Of a stretch of 64,000 nt of DNA, positions 25,201-35,700 are shown one piece after another (the first letter of the stretch is position 1; every line of letters starts with the position of its first letter). The notes under the pieces were generated by a model. That model did no database searches and was not told where the DNA came from. It was given only the letters and a program-made list of their open reading frames with translations. The stretch is from Brachypodium distachyon (lineage: Eukaryota; Streptophyta; Magnoliopsida; Poales; Poaceae): NCBI RefSeq assembly GCF_000005505.3, contig NC_016132.3, forward strand, positions 52,652,914-52,716,913, read 5' to 3'. The position numbers were made by a program, and so were the translations under genes.

Positions 25201-25766
25201 GGGTGTGTGGGGGGGTATCATGACAGATTGGCGGATCCCTGTGACTTTTTGTTGATAGCGTAACGACGAAGGTTTTGTCTTAGAATGGGGACAAATTGCA
25301 AGTTCACGGGCTATTGGAACTTGGAACGTATATGGGGCACTTCCAGAATTTGACAGGTGACGCAGCAACAAGAAATGTGACAAATTGCAGGCAGAAGAAG
25401 AAGCAGGTGTCAACACGTCATGCCACTTGCGTGCAACACTGACGGAGGCCAACTTGATGCGTTTGATGCGCAAGTTTGACGCCATGTACCTCCCGAACGA
25501 TCCACCTTTCTGAACCTTTGGGCGGCACAGCGGTGGTGGATCGACGGACGCGGCGGCGGCGATCCGCTATCTGGCGCGGGCGCGTGAAACACGGGCGCTC
25601 AATAGAAGTCCAGAACTTGGCAACCGACGAAGGACTCGTCTCGGCTGACTGTGTGAGTAGGGCGTCGGTGGGTCGCGTCGGCATCTGGGGTGTCGACGCG
25701 ATAAGCCGTTTCGGGGTCCAGCCGTGCACGGCAGCTCTAAAACAAGAAGAGGGTAAACAAGAAGAG

Positions 25767-26417
25767 GGTAAATACACCCGCGGTCTTATTTTTATTGTCG
25801 CAGTGTCAGTTTAGTTTTAAAATTATGAAATTGAACACTTTAGTATTAATTTTATGATAAGTTCTAAGTTCGCTCGGGTGCGTCTGACTCGGCTACGTGG
25901 CATTTGACCGCGTACACGTCAGCTCAAGGTCGTTTGGCGGGAGTTTTGCCGCTGTGGGGGTGGGGATTTTTGCAGGAAAAAAATCACGGGCACAAGCACT
26001 TCACAGTAAGAAGGGCAGCATCTGAGGAAGGCCTTGAATCTAATGCAAGAGGGGTTGAATCCTCCTTCCTTTTGCCGATGCAGAGGAGTTGGCCATCGGC
26101 CTTGTTGTCATGGCGGCGGCGGCGACGACTGAGAAGAAAGGATGAGAAAACATAGGGAGGAAGATGGCCACGTTTTTATTGGGGGGTTTCTGCAAAAAAA
26201 TCTCTATCGTCGCGGTAGCAAAACTCCCGCCAAATGCCCTGAGCCGACGTGTACGCGGTCAACGTGCCATGTAGGCGAGTCAGACGTGTCCAAGCGAGCT
26301 TAAGACCTCGCGTGCACCACTTATCATAAAATTAGAACTAAAGTGTTCAGTTTCATAATTTTAAGACTAAACTGATACCGCAACAATAAAAACGGTAGGA
26401 CAATGGGTGTATTCACC
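25767..26417. mobile_element. Fold-back element with about 200-bp inverted ends
   Basis: The left arm (about 25767-25985) and right arm (about 26190-26417) are imperfect reverse complements. Shared blocks include GGTAAATACACC / GGTGTATTCACC at the tips, TTTTATTGT / ACAATAAAA, TTATGATAAG / TTATCATAAA, the CGCGTACACGTCAGCTCA region, and TTTGGCGGGAGTTTTGC near the centre. About 200 bp of unrelated sequence lies between. Long terminal inverted repeats suggest a non-autonomous MULE or fold-back transposon. A clean 9-bp target duplication was not confirmed. Confidence 0.72.
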
Positions 26418-27045
26418 TCAAACAAGAAAAGCTCGGTTCACGGATTCGATCCACTTGCCCCCCACCCCACCCACCGCCCTGACACGGGCTTCGGCGCCAG
26501 GCGACTGCAAGACTGCAATGCATTTCCGTCGCCTGTCGTTCCCTAGACAGGCCTTTCCTTTACGTGGACCCATTATCACGAGCTGGTTTTTGTTTCTTGG
26601 GGCTAACATCAATAGTGGGCCGGCCCGGCCAGTCTAAGTTTTCATGGCTCTATTTTTCCTTTGCCATGCGGTGATATCCAATTACCCATGAAATTTTCTC
26701 TCTACCAAACCATCAATTTCTTGTTTCACTACTACAGTAAAAAAAAAATCCTGTTTCACTAGTAGCTCCCAAGTAACATTAAAGATATCTGTTGAAAAAA
26801 AACTAAAGTATCCCATCAACTTGCTTAGAAAAACGAAAGCAAGTGTAAGTGTAAACCTCCTAGAGACAAATCAACTAGGCGTATTTAACTTGCAACCATC
26901 CGCAGCATCTTGCCTACATCTGACTAGATCGACTTCCTTCCCTAATCCTAAATTTCCTAATAACCCCCACTCTCCCCTCAATTTCTTCTCCCCAGGGACA
27001 AAAGAACCCAAGAGCAGAGCACCTAGCTTCTGGCCGGCCCATACA

Positions 27046-27687
27046 ATGCCGTACACAGCTACACGCCCGTCGCCGCCGCAGCACAGCCGGACCGTCGGCG
27101 CCGCCCGTAATAAGGCGCCCTTGGCGGTGCCGCTGCCGGCCGAGGTGGCGCGGTACCACGAGCACGCGGCCGGCGCGGGGCAGTGCGGCTCGGCGGTGGT
27201 GCAGGCGATCGGGGCGCCCGCGGAGGCCGTGTGGGCCGTGGTGCGGCGCTTCGACCGGCCGCAGGCGTACAAGCGCTTCGTCAAGAGCTGCCGCCTCGTG
27301 GAAGACGGCGGCAGCGTGGGCGTGGGCTCGGTGCGGGAGGTGCGCGTGGTGTCCGGCCTGCCCGCCACGTGCAGCCGCGAGCGGCTCGAGGTCCTGGACG
27401 ACGAGCGGCGCGTGCTCAGCTTCCGGATCGTCGGGGGCGAGCACCGCCTGGCCAACTACCGGTCCGTGACCACGGTCAGCGAGGTGCCCGTGGCCGGCGG
27501 GGCAGGGAAGCCGGTCTCGGTGGTGGTGGAGTCGTACGTGGTGGACGTGCCGCCGGGGAACACGGGCGACGAGACGCGCGTGTTCGTCGACACCATCGTG
27601 CGGTGCAACCTCCTGTCGCTGGCGCGCGCCGCCGAGGCCGAGGCGCAGCTCGCGCTGGCGCCAGTGCAGTCGCCGCGCGTCAGTTGA
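27046..27687 (+). CDS. Abscisic acid receptor of the PYR/PYL/RCAR family
   Basis: An intronless frame of 213 residues. The start is the ATG encoding MPYTA; the open frame continues upstream but without family similarity. The START/Bet v 1 fold spans about 32-200. The gate loop SGLPA is at 103-107 and the latch HRL at 133-135. Lys76 in AYKRF corresponds to the lysine that pairs with the ABA carboxylate in PYR1, and Arg77 replaces the PYR1 dimer-interface His. ESYVVDVPPGNTGDETR and FVDTIVRCNL complete the core. These receptors bind ABA in cytosol and nucleus and then inhibit clade A PP2C phosphatases. The sequence is closest to the PYL4-6 type and, from memory, to a rice receptor that also starts MPYTA. 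All key residues are present, so it should be functional. Confidence 0.95.
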   Translation: MPYTATRPSPPQHSRTVGAARNKAPLAVPLPAEVARYHEHAAGAGQCGSAVVQAIGAPAEAVWAVVRRFDRPQAYKRFVKSCRLVEDGGSVGVGSVREVRVVSGLPATCSRERLEVLDDERRVLSFRIVGGEHRLANYRSVTTVSEVPVAGGAGKPVSVVVESYVVDVPPGNTGDETRVFVDTIVRCNLLSLARAAEAEAQLALAPVQSPRVS

Positions 27688-29610
27688 TACGCCCGGTGCC
27701 CCCCGGCACCCGGCAGGCCAGACTAGCTGCAGGTACCATGCCAAGGCATGCACACGCACGCGGTTGGGGGTTCTGATCGAATTGACTTGTCTGACATGCA
27801 TGTGCGGCACCGCTGATGCATCTAGGCCATGCTGTTATGTGATATACACCCTGTTTGTTCTGTGCAAGACGTACATATTACTGGTTCTCAACTAATTTGG
27901 GTTGTGGAATGTGCACTTACCGTGCCTTTTACTCATTTCGCTGCATATTACTCCCTACTTAAAACTTAGCAAGCAGAATGTATTAGACGTCAGTTCATTC
28001 AGCTATACGTGCGTGCTTGTACCACATAACAGACAGGCGAGTTGTGCCGACGCAAGTGAACCGTGTACACCAAATATGCCAAACAGATTTAGGTATTGCT
28101 GTGCTCTTACTTGGTCCCGATATCTCCAACGCGCAATTTTGCTGAATGACTGACTACCTGCGCGACTCGCACGCGTGGAAATTAACGCTCTCTTGAAGAT
28201 CAACCATCTCTGTATTTGGACAGTGATGCAAAATATACAGAGATCACGACTAGCCTGCCTCACTCTGCACTGCACCTTCCAGGTTCCAACTAGTCCCTCG
28301 TTTCTCTCCATCTTGAGAGCCCACTTGCGCGGCTCCCATACGTTTGAAATTGAATTAAAGAACGTTGTTTTCTTTGAGGAAAAGTCACAAGAACAAACAC
28401 AACCGGCCGCCACCCTCTACGGGAAGAAATGAATACACCTTTCTTTGGCTTCCGATCGAGAAAACTAGTACCACCTTGCAATATTGGATCAAAAAAATAT
28501 AACACCTTGCAATGTTTTCTGGGACTAATCTTTCATCTTTGGCCAACTTGCCTAAAGATACTTTATGGTGAGCACACTTGATCTTGCAAGTTGCCCTTTT
28601 TCTTCGCTACAAGTCTTTCTGTCCGATTCCTTAAAAAAAAAGTCTTTCTGTCCGATGTAAGTTCGTGGAATCTGGTCGAGCTAATGCATTCATGTCAATG
28701 TCCCCAGCTTCTGGTCGTTGTTAGCTAATCAGTGGCGTCATGTGCACTAGTATATATTTACGGCTACCGAGTTAATTAATTTATTACTTAGTTTTTGAGC
28801 TAATGGAATAACACCAATGTGCGCTACTGTATATATTTTGCTGACTAATACACATAATTTTGCAAGGGTCGCATACTCGCACCGATCGAGCTAACTTGGA
28901 AAGAGCAAGGAAAGACCGCGCGACCTGCGTTTATTCCTGCGAGTTCTGACGTGATGTTTTATCGGCCATTTTATTGGCGGCATGCTGATATATATACATG
29001 GGTGAAAAATGTTCGAGACCTTGCGCGAAGAGAGAAGAAGGATTGAGATGATCGATTTATCTCGGAGACTTGAGATTGCCGGCCACCGTGCCGTGGCCAG
29101 TTCAGTGATGCATGCACGCCGGAGTGTGGAGTGTGAATTTGCCTCACGGCATACGCGCGCATATATAGGGTGATGTCAAGTCCCGACGACCCGATCGGCC
29201 GATCAGCATCGAGCATTGTCATGCCTTCAGGAAGATGTGATGAGATTGAAATGTAAATGCACACTGGAAAAGTTGAGCTTTGTAGTGCTTCCCGCGACTT
29301 CTTTCTCTGATTTTGCATTGACTTGTCACTAGCTTGCCTGGCTTTCTGATTCAAACTCCACTGGATACATTGGATGTATGCGTGGTAGATGGATCGTCGT
29401 TCAGTCCTTAATTCTTCTTCACAGCGTAGAGAAAATTTCATACATAGCACTACCTATTTTTGTCAGTTCCAAATATGAACGTCGGTTGTAAAGATATACC
29501 ACTCAAATATTGCTCCGGTTCCACACATGCCACCACAGTTTGTTGACTACTAGCTAGCCTTCTAAAGAGACTTACGACCTAGCTTGTAAAGAAAATCACT
29601 TATTAGCTAT

Positions 29611-29722
29611 CACTCCGTTACATAATTTTTGTCTCAAATTTGTCAAAAGTTGGATGTATTTATTCTTAAAAGATGTCTAGATACATGTAATATTTCGACA
29701 AGAATTATGAAACGGAGGGAGT
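29611..29722 (-). mobile_element. Stowaway MITE, copy A
   Basis: Ends CACTCCGTTACATAAT and ATTATGAAACGGAGGGAG are inverted repeats. Read on the minus strand it contains TCGAAATATTACATGTATCT, shared with the copies at 30318 and 50439. Length is about 112 bp. Confidence 0.8.
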
Positions 29723-30317
29723 AACATGTTTGTGGTAAAAATTTCTTCGTCCTTTCATCTCCGTTGTAGACATGATGTATCAAAAAGATCAAATATTTTC
29801 TCAAACAACTTAACCGAAGTGCAGAAAGAAGCATGCCTAGCTAGCATAAATCTGCCGCAGAGAGTGTAACATGTGAAAATTGGCAAAGGAAAGTGTCGTA
29901 TTTCAGCGGTAACTCGATTCGGCGGTCAACCAGCAGCAGTGGTAAAGTTTGGTTATGTTTTCCTCAATTACTTTTTCTCTCATGGATCTATCTGATGGAA
30001 CTACGAAATCTTCTCTGTCTATAAAACAGCTAACCCGCACTACTATATTTCTCTACACATTTGTGTTTCCACCTCACTAAGTCACTATTATTGATAGCCG
30101 TATCGAATTTGTGTGGGATCAACAAGTCATACATGTGCTCATGCGTTAAATTTTGCATTAATTTTTACATGCAAACCATACTACCTCGTAAAGCCAGGCA
30201 TGTCTTTTTATCATATCATTCGTCTATCAATTCAAACATTGACACCTCATCGAACCAATCACGTCTTTTGGGAAGAAAGATTTATCCTTTTATACATCAT
30301 TGTCATTGTCACGTACT

Positions 30318-30410
30318 TCATCCGTCTCATATTAAGTGACGAAATATTACATGTATCTAGACACTTTTTTGGTATAGATACATCCATATTTAGATAAATT
30401 TAAGTATTAT
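30318..30410 (+). mobile_element. Stowaway MITE, copy B, one end degraded
   Basis: It starts TCATCCGTCTCATATTAAGT, then has CGAAATATTACATGTATCTA and a GATACATCCATATTTAGA block as in copies A and C. The right inverted terminus is missing. Confidence 0.6.
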
Positions 30411-30727
30411 TGTTTTTAAATGTAAAAAATAAACACTCTTACAGTCGTTTCCATTTTGTAAGTTGATTTTAAACGCGCTGGGCAACTAAACGCGTAACCA
30501 CGCAGTACACAGAACCTTGCGGTTGCGGAAAAAGGAAGCCGAGCATTGGAGAACCGAAGGCGATGGGTAAGTGAGACCGAGATTCCTTAGCCCAGTCTGG
30601 CCCAAAACCACGCGTGGCAGATAAAGGAGCCCAATCAGCCCATTATCTCCTCTCCCTTCTTTTCCGAGGCCACAAACTCTCACCAGGCCTCTTCCAGTCT
30701 TCCCCTCTATTGTGCCCGCAGGACCAT

Positions 30728-32153
30728 ATGTGCAGGCACAAAACTCCCGGCTGCCGTGTCCGGGAGTCCCGAGGTATCCGTCGAGCGGGATCAAGATTTT
30801 GATTGTTTGAACGGATTGTTCTTGCAGAGGACGAGGGCGAAACGAAGCACCTGCAGGCTCTGGATGGCGCGGACGCGCGGCTCCGGCTGTTCCAGATGGA
30901 CCTCCTCGACCCTGCTTCCGTCAGGCCGGCGGTTGAGGGCGTCCACGGCGTCTTCCACCTGGCCTCCCCTGTGATACAGTGATAGTGCACCCCACGCAAG
31001 ATCCCGAGGCAAATTCTTCATCCATAGTACTGTACCGTAACTCAGTTGCTGGCTTGCTGCACGGTTCATTCAGACTTCAGCAACTGATTTTGGTGGTGAC
31101 CGGCCGGCGCAGAACGAGCTGCTGCTGCCCGCGGTTAATGGCACGCTCAACGTCCTCCGTGCCGCAAAAGACTTCGGTGTCACCCGTGTTGTCATGGTGT
31201 CGTCGCAGGTTGCTATGGTGCCGAATCCTGACTGGCCTGCGGACAAGGTCGTAGACGAGGATTCCTGGGCCGACGTTGAACTCCTCAAGATACTTCAGGT
31301 ATATAATGGCGACCCTTGTTTCTGTACGTTCTCTGTTGTCGAACTTCTAGACGTCTAACCTGGACCACCCTTGAAAGAAACCACAGTAGATGCAGCTTGT
31401 AGGATCCCATTTAGATACTGATTTTTGAGTCAAGCACTTGTGTGTTAATTTCTTCTGTTTGGGGTGCAGCTTTGGTACAACGTATCTAAAACACTGGCAG
31501 AGAAGGCTGCATGGGACTTGGCCGCAGAGGAAGGATTGCATCTGGTCGTGCTGAATCCATCTCTGGTATTGGGCCCGACGCTGACTCCATCAGCTACTTC
31601 GAGTCTCCGACTGCTGATACAGCTTCTGGGAGGTCAGTTATCTACAACATCACAAAGCTTGCAAACCCTGTAGCACTTTGCATTGCAATGCAATGCGTAA
31701 AAACCTAACTTTGGTTTCTACACAGGCCAGAGGCTTGAGATGGAGCCCTACTACATTGGCTGTGTTGATATCAGAGATGTGGCACAATCTCTGACGGTGC
31801 TCTACGAAAACCCGTCGGCGCAGGGACGCCACCTGTGCCTGGAGTCCGCCGAACGTCTCGTCGATTTCGTCCATAGGCTTGCTACTCTTTATCCCGAATT
31901 CCCGGTCCACAGGTGATACATCTACACATTGGCGACATCAATCGATCCATTCTCCATCAGTCATCAGATGCTGTATGTTATACTGTTGCTAACTTCTTCG
32001 TTTCGCATCAGGATTCAGGAGGACAAACAAGGATGGGTGATGAGGTCAAAGGTTGCCTCCAAGAAATTGATTGATTTGGGTGTTCGTTTCACTCCATTTG
32101 ACAAAACTATAAGGGACACCGTGGATTGCTTGAGGAGCAAAGCGGATATCTAG
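30728..32153 (+). pseudogene. Broken cinnamoyl-CoA / dihydroflavonol reductase-like gene
   Basis: Exons can be followed at about 30728-30773 (remnant), 30828-31008, 31112-31300, about 31470-31630, about 31726-31913 and 32012-32153. They encode an extended short-chain dehydrogenase: MDLLDPASV, VHGVFHLASPVI, LLPAVNGTLNVLRAAKD, VVMVSSQVAMV, the catalytic YNVSK, NPSLVLGPTLTPSA and a normal C-terminus. Two defects are seen. The N-terminal exon with the Gly-rich NADPH-binding motif is missing; only a short GCRVRESR-like end remains before a donor site. After HLASPVI, eight extra bases (CTGTGATA followed by CAGTGATA) shift the frame into stop codons. The intron after QDPE appears to use a GC donor. 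The family reduces CoA esters or flavonoid-type substrates with NADPH. A functional gene with an unseen first exon elsewhere is possible, but the frameshift argues against it. Confidence 0.72.
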
Positions 32154-32720
32154 TACTAGCCTGTGAGCAAATAATACTTTTGTATGCCAGGTTCCGGAAC
32201 TGCAGTGTGACAGTTTTTTCTGCTGAATAAATGGCCGCTGTGCATAAGAGATGTATCGTCAACAATTTATGTCTGCCGTCGCCTCTCTGAAGTCTGAACA
32301 GTTCCCCACTTGAACTGAAAAGTCGAAAGTGAAAGAACGAGGAACAAGCATCATCCTAAAAGCAACGACTGGAGAAGTTAAAACGTGAAGTGGATAGAAT
32401 AGCAACAAGCCAAGAGTTGATTCGGAACTAGGAATCGTTGAGCCACGCAGGTCCTGGCACGAAAAGAAAAGCTAGCAAGTGGCCGCCACGCTTCAAAGCT
32501 GGGTCACTTGTTTTGATTTGATACGCCGCCCTGGCCTGAAGCAGCACTCGTTTAAAAAAACCCTCCCGCGCAACCAGGAAAAAAAGGTCATCGATCAAAA
32601 GCATCTCCTTCTCCTCGCCTACCCCATCCTAAAGAAAAGCATCTCTCTCGCGCTGAGATGCTTACGGATATGGACGTACCTAGCCTTGATGTTAAGCTAC
32701 AGTAGATTTTCTCCGTCACC
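32154..32720. other. Intergenic, between the broken reductase gene and GILT
   Basis: AATAAA near 32226 could be the poly(A) signal of the reductase gene. The rest is the GILT upstream region. No TATA box was obvious. Confidence 0.45.
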
Positions 32721-35700
32721 ATGGCTCCCCGGCCGGTTCTTCTTCCCCATGGCCTCGTCCTATCCCTCGTGCTGCTGCTCTGTTTCTCCCCGGATTGCGC
32801 TGCTCGGAGAGTCTCGGTGTCGGTGTACTACGAGACGTTGTGCCCGTTCTGCTCCGGGTTCGTTGTGAACGACCTCGCCAGGATCTTCCAGAACGGCCTC
32901 TCCTCCATTGTTGACCTCCGCCTTGTCCCTTTCGGTAATGGGCGCGTCTCCCCTGACGGATCCATGACCTGCCAGGTATGCTCGCCGTCGTAGCCTCGTC
33001 CCTGTCCTCCAGTGTTTCTCTAAGTACTTACCTTAATTTGCTATATGTATGCTTAATTTGTTTCATTAATCTGGTTGCGCAATTCTGCAGCATGGGCAGG
33101 ATGAATGCCGACTGAACGCCATAGAAGCTTGCGTGATCAGACTATGGCCTCAAGCGGTATTGCCTGTTCATGAATATACTTCTGATAGTTAAATTCATGT
33201 TTCATCGTGTGATTACGCCCCACTCCAAAGAATTTATTCAGTTATACTCCGTCGTATTGACATTTATCGATCTGTGAATAATAAATCTGACAGGCATAAA
33301 TCTGACAGGCTCAGCTATCGCCAAGGTTAACTGAATTTAGGACAGTGCACTGACTGTTGTATTCATTCTTCTGAATACAGGAACAGCATTTCCCTTTCAT
33401 ACATTGCATTGAGCATTTGGCTCTGACTCAGAAATGGGGCGCCTGGCAATCTTGCTTTCACGAATCTGGCCTGGTCTCTCAACCTGTTATAGACTGCTAT
33501 AACTCGGGATACGGCAGGAAGGTGAGTCGAATCGTTGCGTTTTGAGGTCTCCCAATTGCAGTTGATACTTTGTGATCATCTTCTAAGAAACAAATTCAAT
33601 TTTGCAGCTTGAACTCCAGTATGCTGCAGAGACGCATGCTCTTCAGCCTCCTCACCAGTTTGTACCTTGGGTGGTCGTGAACGGGAGACCCCTTGCTGAT
33701 GTGAGCTATAGCTGTAGTCGAGCTTAATTTCATCTCAAAACCGCAGCCCGATTATCTGTTCCTAAACCTATCTTCCTAATTTTGCATTTCCTGACATTCT
33801 GCAAGGATTACACGAATTTTGAAGCCTACGTTTGCAACACATATGACGGCGAACTTCCAGAGGCATGCAGAGGGAAGCACCTGGCAATTGCTCAACGCAC
33901 GAGAGCAAACAAAGGAGACAAGGTGTGTTAGTGTGTCCCTGCTAGGACTTGTAGTTCCTGTTTGAGATCTCATGTTGTTTTGCACAAGGCATGAGCCGAG
34001 CTTGCTAAAGTGGAGCGACAAGAGCTGAGCTGAGCTCCTCCCGACTGCGCCACAGGCCACTCCGGCCGTGGCGGCCCCCCCATCCTGCCGCCCCCTCCGT
34101 CCACTAGTCCTTCTCCTGCCATGGCTCGCCACCGCTCACAATCCACTGGCTCGTCTAGTTCCGTTGGCTCATCGTGTGCTTCATCTCCGAGATCTGCTGG
34201 TCGCTCCTCCGTTAGGTCTGCCGGTCCGCCGATCCCCTTGGGACCCCCGCGGACCGTGGACTCCTGCTGCTCTCCCCGCTCGTCAACGCCTTCTTCCTTT
34301 GTCCAGCAGGTCGAGGAGCGCCCCCGCCTTCTTTCTGTCGTGGTCGGCTCCATCCTGTCCCAGCCTTCTCCACTCCCGGCCGAGAACGGCAACTCGTGGG
34401 CACTGGTGGTTTCGAGGCACAGCCGGAGAAGAAGCGCCTCCCCGCTTCTGGACCGGCGCCCCACGCTGCCCATGCCGCCGCCTGGTGCTCCGCGCCGCAC
34501 TCCCCACGACCGCGAGACTTTCTTAAGGCGCTTCCACGGCTGCTGCTTCCGCTGCCTTAGCAAGGACCACCGCTGCGCCAACTGCCGAGACCCTCCGCGC
34601 TGCATTGACTGCTGGGCGTGGGGCCATCTGGCGACTGACTCGGGGCGCTGTAAGGGAAGCTCCTTTGCCTCCAACCGTCGCCTGCCTGCTCGCCAACGCC
34701 TCCGCCAACGCCTCCGCTTCCCGGCCCCGCCCCCGACCGCCGCCATGCTGAGCCGCGTCATCCCCAAGCCTGCGCCGCGTTGCCCGGGCTCCACCCACTC
34801 CATCGTCATGGCTTCCCGCGCCATCGAGCAGGAGGTGTTTTCGCTGCGGAGTCGGGGCGTCCTTGTCAAGGCTGTCACTCCGCTGCACGCCGCCAGCCCG
34901 ATCCTCGTTGGCAAGGAGATGGAGCGGGTCCTGGGCGTCCTGACGCACGCGTTGCGCGTCACCAAGCACCACCCTGAGGACTTCTTCATCCACTTCGACA
35001 ACCCGTCCCACCGCGACCGCGCCGTCTCTCTCGGGCGCATCGACATCGACGGCACCACCTTCCTCCCGCAACCATGGCGTGAATCCGACCACGGCACCCT
35101 TCAGACCTACCCCCTGCACGTGCGCCTCTGCATTGAGAAGTTGCCTCTGCAGCTCTGGTCCGTCGAGGGAATTCAGTCGGTCCTCGGCACGCACGTGATC
35201 ATCGACCGCTTCGACAACCGCACCTTCGCCAGGGACACCACCAAGCTCTTCAGTTGTTGGGTGTGGTGCTGGAGCTTGGATCGCATTCCCAGCGCCCACA
35301 CCTTCACCATTTTCCCTGACGGCACCGGCCGCGTTGAGGAGATGCATGGCTACCCCCCTCCACGTCGTGAGGTCGCCCCTGCTCCCGAAGGTAACCACTT
35401 CAATGCTCTGATCCATATTGATCTGGTGGAGGATTGGACTGTTGTCAGCGCCCGCATGCCTTCCAGCACGGAGGCTGCGCCGCTGCCTGCCGTCTAGCCC
35501 TACTTCTGGTATTTCGGTGTGCGGGATGGGGAGGAGACTCGCTCGGGTGCTCGGCGCCGTCTGCTTGACCCCTGCCGCATCGCGCCACCCCCTGTTCGTC
35601 GGGACGATGCCGGCGACGACAACGACCGCGACCGCCGTCAACATCGCGACCCCGCCCTGACGCGCGGCCTCGTCAGCAAGTCCGTCGTCCTGGCTCCCAC

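Larger units (their letters stand above)
24427..27045. other. Intergenic between divergent GDSL and ABA receptor genes
   Basis: This holds the upstream regions of both genes, a TG microsatellite and a long fold-back element, each listed separately. A GC-rich stretch at about 25390-25740 has overlapping open frames but no recognisable domain. Confidence 0.45.
27688..30727. other. Intergenic, about 3 kb
   Basis: This holds the 3' flank of the ABA receptor and AT-rich sequence with two Stowaway copies, listed separately. A TATA-like TCTATAAAAC at about 30018 lies about 700 bp before the broken reductase gene, too far to assign. No gene was recognised. Confidence 0.45.

Noticed and set aside
25120..25485. 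Frame with a His-Thr repeat on the minus strand
   Set aside because: The repeat is the TG microsatellite read in translation.
26871..27810. Long minus-strand frames over the ABA receptor
   Set aside because: Antisense of a GC-rich intronless gene; no similarity to any family.
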